This document shows, one piece after another, positions 57,155 to 64,000 of a stretch of 64,000 bases of DNA. The DNA is from Eudorina sp. 2006-703-Eu-15. Lineage: Eukaryota; Chlorophyta; Chlorophyceae; Chlamydomonadales; Volvocaceae. Made by a program: the position numbers and the translations under genes. The notes under the pieces were generated by a model, which was not told where the DNA came from, searched no databases, and saw only the letters and a program-made list of their open reading frames with translations. Within the stretch, counting starts at the first letter, position 1. The number at the start of each line of letters is the position of its first letter. The stretch covers positions 62,001 through 126,000 of the forward strand of contig BDSI01000172.1 in the NCBI GenBank assembly GCA_003117195.1, read 5' to 3'.

Positions 57155-60100
57155 TCAGTGCGGTGACGCGCCGGCAGCTTGCGCCACCTGCTTCACCAGC
57201 GACGACAACTCCAACTGCTGTACCGCATAGGCAAGCATGAGCGCTCCGAAACACGCCGACTGGAAGGCAACCGTCATCAGACCCGATGCCCGGGCCTTCT
57301 GGCCGGGAGGCACCAGCGTAGGGGCGACCAGGTACGAACACGTGTTCAGATAGCCTGTCGGAAGTGGACAAGGGGCGGATGAAGGGTGCAGCAGGCCATG
57401 GTCAGGGCAAGTCCCGCAGTCGAGCTGTCGTTGCACCGCAGCGACGAGCTCGAAGGGACTACTGTCAGGTGGCGCATTCAAGCCGGCAGGGACAAGGCCG
57501 CTCAAATGCGCATCAAACTCGTCTTTCACACACCCGTTGGCCCTCCCCCGCCTTGCCTTCTCCCAACAGGGATTCGAATGCGATGTTAGTGCTCGCTCGC
57601 AGGTGGCGGCCTTCATCCCACGCACCGGACCCCCCATAACGTCCGGCCCTGCGGTCCCGCAGTCCCTCACGTCAATCAGGGCAGCGAAACCGCGAAAAAT
57701 CAACAACCCCGCCGTCCCTCCTCGTACCGCTGAGCACCCAGAACAGCGCCACCACCACCATGGAGGTGATGTCGCCGCCCACCAGGTGGGGGGTGAAGAT
57801 GCAACCGAACATCAGCGGCACCATGGCCAGCTTCACCACCGCCCAGAACATAAGCTTGCGGACCGTCGTGGCCTGCGGGGCGGAGGAAACCCAAGGGAGG
57901 GCTCAAGGAGGGGGGATCGCGGGCTCCATTGCAGCCGAGTCCGGAGAGCGGCCGCAAACCCGAGTCCTCGGAATGGCATCGCGCGATTGGAGCCCTCTTA
58001 CAATGTCGCCGCGGTTGCGGTGTCGCCTCTCAGCCGATGAACTACGCGTGCAGTACGTAGTCGGGCTCCAGGAAGCGTGGCCGCTAACGGATCATGTAAG
58101 CAGCCAGGTGGATCCGGGGGCGGGGGGACGGTGAGCGCTGACCCGGGGCCGGCAGGGCGCCCCCCCCCAGTCAACTGTCGCTGGTGGATGCTCCACCCGG
58201 CAGCTCGGTCTACATAACATCATCCACGTCGCCGTCACGGTTCGTTTTCCATAACGGTTGTCGGTACTTCGGGTCCCGGGTGACGCCATCTTCGTCGCCG
58301 GTAACCTATGGTATTGCAACGTATCCCCGTCGCAGCTTTGCTTTGGCAGCCGCGCAGCTTCAATATGCCTACCACTATCCTGCACCCCTTTCCCTGTCCA
58401 TCCCCCGCCCCCGCCCAGACCTGCAGCCTGCGTGGCACAAGCCGCCCCAGGATGTCTCCCACCAGCCGAATGTAGAACAGCACCTGGGGAAGGGCACATG
58501 GATACACGGCCAGGCAGACACAGTAAACGCCACGTCACGTGCTTCGGCGGGTCTGGCGCGCTGGTAACCTGGTGCGTTGGTCGGTATGGCTGCATGACCC
58601 CCCCCCCGCGGGTGATGGAGGATGGGTGTGCGCAATCCTTGGTAGGGGTTGATGAGATGAGGCGCCTACGTACTGTACTTTTTTTTACTGAGTGGACTAT
58701 GATAACGTCAAAGAGGTACACAGAGGCAGCAAAAAACGCAGACACGGGGCTCTTGAACTCCACGACCATCCGCAACCCCTGGAGCTGCCCGGCTCCTTAT
58801 CCCACTTGGCCGTACGGGCGCTGCCGTACCTGCGGCAGCCGCTCGCCCAGCAGGCCGGTGGAGGTCATGTAGGTGAAGAACGGGAAGATGAGCATGGAGG
58901 TCCCCACCGATATGCTGATGGAGATGGCGGTGGGCAGGATGCGCGCGGCCAGACGCAGCAGCGGCAGCTCCTTCTTGATCGTCTGGGAGCAGAGCAGCAG
59001 TGGCGTGGAGCCAAAAAGGCGTTCGAGTAATTTGACTGACCCATGGGTCCGCGGGGCGCCCCGCCCATCCCGCCGCGTTTACTCTTCTCCACCACGTCCG
59101 TCCCTTCCGCACGGCCCGGCTCGCTCGTATCACTCCGCAACAGTCCGAAGCCCGGTGGACCGTCCGTCTCATACTCCCCGACTACGCCATCGACCAGACC
59201 AAGGCCCGGGTTCAGCAGCCATGTGCACCAGGCACGCGTCAGCAATGCCAGGGCCCTGTCTCCTGGCTGCTGCCACCGCACCTTGCTCTCATCCGCCGAC
59301 AGCGCCGCCTGGCCGCCCGCAGCTGTAGCGGACATGTGAAACACGGTGTCGCGGCCCTGGCTGTAGCCGTCACCGACGGGGCTGATGGGACCCGCGTGAT
59401 ACTGCTGGTCATGGGTCCCCGAGAAGTCCAGAGTGATGGCGTGATGGCCACCGGAGCCATGGTGGCCATGGTGGTGGTGGTGGTGGTGGTGGACGCCGTT
59501 GGTTTGCCCAGCTCCGTGCCCGCCTGCGCCTGGGTAGCCGTCGTACCCCTGCTCCCCCCTGTGCCGCACGTACGACCCGCCTGCGCGCTCCGACGCATGA
59601 ACGGCGCCGCTATCCTTGCCGTACGATGGTGCTTTGTACGGCACCTTAATCTCCACGCGTTGCGGTGCCCCCGCTGCCAGCATGCGCCAGCTGCCCAGGA
59701 CCAGCGCCACGGCCGCCGCCAGCCCACCGGCTGTGATCACAGAAACCCACCTGCGTTTTGTGCAGCGGTACGACCAGATGGTCAGGTCACAGGCATGTGG
59801 CCCACGGCGACCAACCACTCAGTTGGCTGACAAATTGGGTATTGTTGAAGCGCCCCCGCCCCACGCACAACGAGGTCATGCTGCGGGCGTCACTCGACAT
59901 GAAACAGGACTGCCGTACCTGCTCCTTCACACAGACCCACACCACGGGACAACCCATGGGTCGGAACCGTACCCTGCCGAAGACATCGCTGCTGGATGCC
60001 GCTGTGCATCCCTAGACATCGAATCACAGTTGCGGGTCAAGATACCCGGGGTAGCAATGGCAGCCATGCGGCCCTGTGGGCCACATCCCGCCTACTGCCT

Positions 60101-61608
60101 CACGCTGAGCATGGCGGGCAAGAAACGTCCGCCCACTCTCGCTCGCCGCATCTCGGGAACCGTACCAGGTCTAACTCCCTCGCTCCCCTCCCGTGTACCA
60201 AAGCCCCACCCCATTCCCCCGGAACCACAGCTCTCGCCTCCACCCGTCCACCGTACCTCTTCGCCTTCGCTGCCCGCACAAAGTCACCCGCCCCATGTCC
60301 GCCTGCCCCTAGAAGGCCGCCACCCGGCCCCCTCCCGTAGCTCCTCCCGACCCTCTCAGGCCGCACCCACTTGAACAGCTGCTCCAGCCCCTCGTCCGTG
60401 TAGTACGTGCCTCTCTTGAGACCCAGGTCCAGGAGAAGCACCACAGGGCCGCTGCTCACAAAGCCTTTGGAGGAAAGGTCGGTACAGGTGGGCAAAGGTT
60501 AAGACAGGGGGCCTCGATGTCTGTGGCTGCAACTTCATTGATTCAAGAGCATTTACCTCGGCCTCGGCGGAGACACGTTTTCTGGCTTTACTTTGGACAG
60601 CTCGTGCCAAGTTGAGGACAAGGTCGTGCAAATATTTTGAAAATTTGCTTGCCTTAGCTCGTTCTAGACCAAAACAAAGCATGAGGATGGCCGCATTCCG
60701 CCGTGGCAGTCGCTGGTGCGCCGTCTTGTGGAATGGCAACACTCCAGCCGGGCACACGCTGTACCGTAGTCGGTGCCACCCAACGCGTACCTGTCGTCAG
60801 CGCCACCGTCGCCCCCGCAGCGTACTTGGAAGCGATCTGGTACGACGTCCCGAACGCGACGCCGTACGCCACACCCACCAGCACAGTGGTTACCAGCAAC
60901 GCCTGCTCCGACCCCGCCGTGATCAGCGGGAAGTAGCGGGTCAGGGCGACCAGGCCGCCCAGGCCCACCATGAATCGGAGGAGTGCGCCTCCAGGCAGCC
61001 CCACGCGCTTGTCCATGCTGCAGGAAGTACCCAAATGGGGATGTTGCACGAGAGGTGTACGATGCAGGTTGAAAGATAAATGTTACAGGCCGGTTGAGTA
61101 GCTAGGTCTACTCTGGGCGCCGAGGCGTGTGTGGGGGGACGCCAGTTGCACGTCCAGAAAGCGCAAGGCCTCGCGTCGGCAGGACATTATGGGTCGACGG
61201 TCGCGGGATGAGGGGTAGTGTTCATCAGGGAAGGTGTTAGTGCGTGCTGTGTACGTGACTTCACGCCAGCTTACGGGCTCACCGATCATTGAAGATTGCC
61301 TGGAGCATAAGCACAGGGATACTTGGAAAGAAGTAGGCGACATTGAGCTGCAGTAAGATGTCCGGCCCGTATGCCTTGCTGTATTGGCTCAGGAGCGACG
61401 AAATAGCTGTCCATGCGAGCTTGTAGGAGACCTGCGGGTCGAAATAAGGCCGATAGGAGCCTCATAACCCAAATTGGAATAAATAGCCCTTGCCGATGAT
61501 TTCGCATTAGGCATTTAGCCGGCAACGACGAAACCCCTTGCCTCGTACCGAGATGAGGAAGAAGCACAGCGGCGCCACGCTGGGTACTCTTGATGTAAGC
61601 CACTTCAT
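57155..61608 (-). CDS. Equilibrative nucleoside transporter-like protein (SLC29/ENT), 9 exons, ~557 aa
   Basis: Exons 61608-61549, 61431-61283, 61017-60791, 60464-60257, 59750-59282, 58982-58830, 58483-58421, 57872-57728 and 57354-57155; phases match at all junctions. Hydrophobic helices occur throughout. Family-like segments are AYGVAFGTSYQIASKYAAGA and VALTTGF (helices 4-5), LPTAISISISVGTSMLIFPF (helix 7), then RLVGDILGRLVP (helix 8), and GYLNTCSYLVAPTLVPPGQK near the C-terminus. ENT proteins move nucleosides or nucleobases across membranes by facilitated diffusion or H+ coupling; the substrate here is not deducible. The loop after helix 6 (about residues 240-371) is long and has eight consecutive His at ~302-309 plus more His to ~318, unusual for the family. 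The ATG at 61608 sits directly before the first helix, so a longer N-terminus is possible. Confidence 0.9.
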
Positions 61609-64000
61609 CTCAGTAAAATTGTGGTAGATCAAGGTTCCATAATATGTTTACGGGGTGCAGCTTGAATCCGAGCAAGGGCGATATGCCCAAATAGACACTC
61701 AAGCGAAACCCATATCGAATTGCAATTCAACGTCGGGTAATGTTAAATTGTTGATATGCAGAGCATGTCAGTTGCCCAGTGCATGTCTGATTCATGTTTT
61801 TCGACAACTCACTATCTAAATTGCGTGATCTGCAAATGGAGAACATGCCAGCACGACCTGACGACACACCCCAGCATTGTTTGAGATTAACTTGGTTGGG
61901 CTTCGCACGGTAATGAAACGGCTGATCGTGCAACAGCGTCATTGCCGTAGATTTTCTGAGAAACGGGTATCCTCTCCCGTTCACATGACACACGTCTTGT
62001 CACAATGCCATTGGAGAACGTGGTTATACCGTTACAATAACTCCTTGTCTGGTAGGAAACGGACGTGTTGGTGTCGTCTCAGGACAGGTCAGACATACAT
62101 CGCTCCCGAAACGTGCTGCTAGTAATGGCAGCCAGATAAAAAAATAATTTAAAAGGGCAAAAGGTACCGAAAATGTGAAACGGACACCTAACCGCCATCA
62201 CGCCGCGTCGGCACCGCACGATGATCTGTTCGGGGCACACATGGCGATCGTCCAGTATTGCGTACAAGACGGCCCGAATTTGTCATACCAGCCGAGCCCC
62301 TAGGCGCCCTGAAGGTCGACTGTGGCACACCTATCAAACCGCCTCTCCGAACCAATGTTCGAACGTCCCGTCAAGCACCAACCCGGCGTCTCTGCTGGAA
62401 TGACCGCAGCCAGCTGCTGGCGGCAACAATCACAGTGGCGTTGCAGAGGCGCAGCAGATGTAGGGACGCGGACCGAATTCGCGACTCCATACACTAGAGT
62501 GCATTCGACCCCGTGAATCCGTCCAATAGACACCCAGCGCGCGCTGCCTGCCTTAGAGTGCAGAGCAATTCCATACATATGGACCGGACCTTGAGGTCGC
62601 GGAATGTCCGTTTGCCGTTGGTCGGCAAGCAGTTGGAGGGTGGATGATGGGGAGATTGAGAGGGGCTGGTCGGGGTCGCTCGGTCGGGGTCGGTGGGGGT
62701 GGATCGGGTCGGTCGAAGTCGGTCGGGTCAACTGACCCGACTGGGTCACGTGCGACGACGCGTTGACCGCCTTCTGACGGACCTGCAGGACCTGATATAT
62801 CCTACATTGCCCATGGACCCAGGACCAGTGATTGGAGCGAGCGGGGTTGACTCAGACTCCACAGGGCCCGGAGGCATCGGAATGCAGCCGGGATTGTTCA
62901 ACGAGTGCGATTGGATCGTTAAACATGACCAGCCGATGTGGGGCCGGACCCACTTTGTTGTTTTGCCCGAACTCGTGAATGCCGTACGGATGCCGCGATG
63001 TGGATGGGGGATTGGCTCGGAGATGGCGGGCAGTGGAATTCAAGCCGCAGGGTTGTGACATGACATCGCCGATGTAATTGCCTATACCACGCGTGTTACA
63101 GCCCATGTGCATGAGCCGGCGGTAACAAGTACAGAGTGCGCGGTGCGGGCCAATCCCGTCGAAAGCCGACCCCCCGGCCTGTAGGGTCGCACGTGGACGG
63201 TGGATCATCATCGTGGGGAAGCACATGGTGTTTGTTGGCCGACATGTACGCATCTCTTTATTTCCCGTCCATCCGTCCATCCGCAAGGATCCGCATCAGG
63301 GCACGAGTGACGCATGTCCGTACATATTATCGTCTCGTGAAGCCTTGGTTGGTGCGGGGATTACCGACGCGCCTGAAAGGTGGCCTCCTGGCTTCTCAAC
63401 CGCTCCAGCTGCAAGTCGTCGGCGCATGCATGAGCAGGCATGCGGTCAAGCATACGTGGCCCCACGTCTCGGGGTTCCTGCCGAAGGTTGAGTGAGGAGC
63501 GCGCTTTGCCCTGTAACCTGTGCCTGTGAAAGTTTACAGCCGTCGTTAGATCCAAACTCGGCACAGCGAGACTGACCCATGCCGCCCAGGACGCGCTGTT
63601 CTCAAGCCAGTGCTGAGCTCCGGATCTTTAATCCATACCAGTCTCGCCGCGCAGTGTCCCGCCTACCGTACGCATGTCGGCCCTCCTCGCCCTCGCTGTA
63701 CAGGGACAGGGATTCCGCCGGCTGCGAACACATACCAGGGCGTTGACCTGACCCAACTAGCCTAGAGATGGTGATTTCGTACGATACGGTACTGCAGCGG
63801 TACTCCCTTTTTCTCACTCTTCTTTTGCCCGGTAGGGCTAATGAGGGCGCACAACGTCTGGCAACGTTAGAGAGATGGGACGACAGTGAGTATTCAGTAA
63901 GCCTTTGGGGGCATTTGGTGACGGTCGTATTTCGACCGAAATAGCATGGAGGGCTGTAGCACGAGGGTTCAGCTGGCGAGCCACAACCTCCCCCAAAATG
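61609..64000. other. Region without a confident gene
   Basis: The ENT promoter should lie just above 61608. GC-rich GGTCGGGGTCGGT-type tandem repeats lie at about 62,655-62,735. Open frames such as 62693-63058 (plus) have no recognisable domain. The window edge may cut a further gene. Confidence 0.4.
62655..62735. repeat. GGTCGG-type tandem repeat
   Basis: Irregular tandem copies of TCGGGGTCGGT and GGTCGGTCG over about 80 bp, ending in GGGTCAACTGACCCG, a short palindrome. Confidence 0.8.

Overview
This is eukaryotic nuclear DNA, GC-rich and intron-rich, most likely from a volvocine (Chlamydomonas/Volvox-type) green alga. The evidence is a chloroplast-targeted ELIP-type antenna protein, GT47 exostosin and MYND-finger gene families, many short phase-consistent introns with GTGAG/GTAAG donors and GCAG acceptors, a TGTAA-type poly(A) signal, and abundant microsatellites and minisatellites. 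Spliced models below were joined by eye from splice sites, frame phase and protein homology; no alignment was run.

Layout. (1) 79-11,795, minus: two tandem three-exon genes for ~1,200-1,270-residue proteins ending in a MYND zinc finger. (2) 14,197-23,391, minus: one 20-exon gene for a secreted/Golgi exostosin-like (GT47) protein with EGF modules, including a 15-nt microexon, a GC-AG intron and an intronic (TGGA)n tract. (3) 23,831-28,660: a 30-bp minisatellite and four copies of a ~1-kb unit with GGGGCCCC-rich hairpin ends. (4) 30,195-40,892: a ~3.4-kb inverted duplication whose arms carry divergently transcribed copies of a protein-kinase-like gene. Their first exons are different. The ~4-kb spacer holds a 634-bp foldback element, a third related first exon, and traces of a transposon-like gene. 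(5) 41,777-49,505: a ~7.7-kb block bounded by inverted arrays of GGCGCGCC hairpin repeats, with a 20-bp minisatellite and a 183-bp satellite inside. (6) 52,256-61,608: ELIP-type antenna protein (plus), multiprotein-bridging factor 1 (minus) and a nucleoside-transporter (SLC29/ENT-like) gene (minus), separated by non-coding DNA.

The housekeeping genes (ELIP, MBF1, ENT, GT47) are unrelated in pathway, as is usual for a eukaryotic chromosome. ELIP and MBF1 are convergent. The region between ~24 and ~49.5 kb is repeat-rich and looks recently rearranged. The most unusual structures are the inverted kinase duplication with exchanged first exons, the foldback element, the hairpin-ended repeats and the 183-bp satellite with a three-monomer higher-order repeat.
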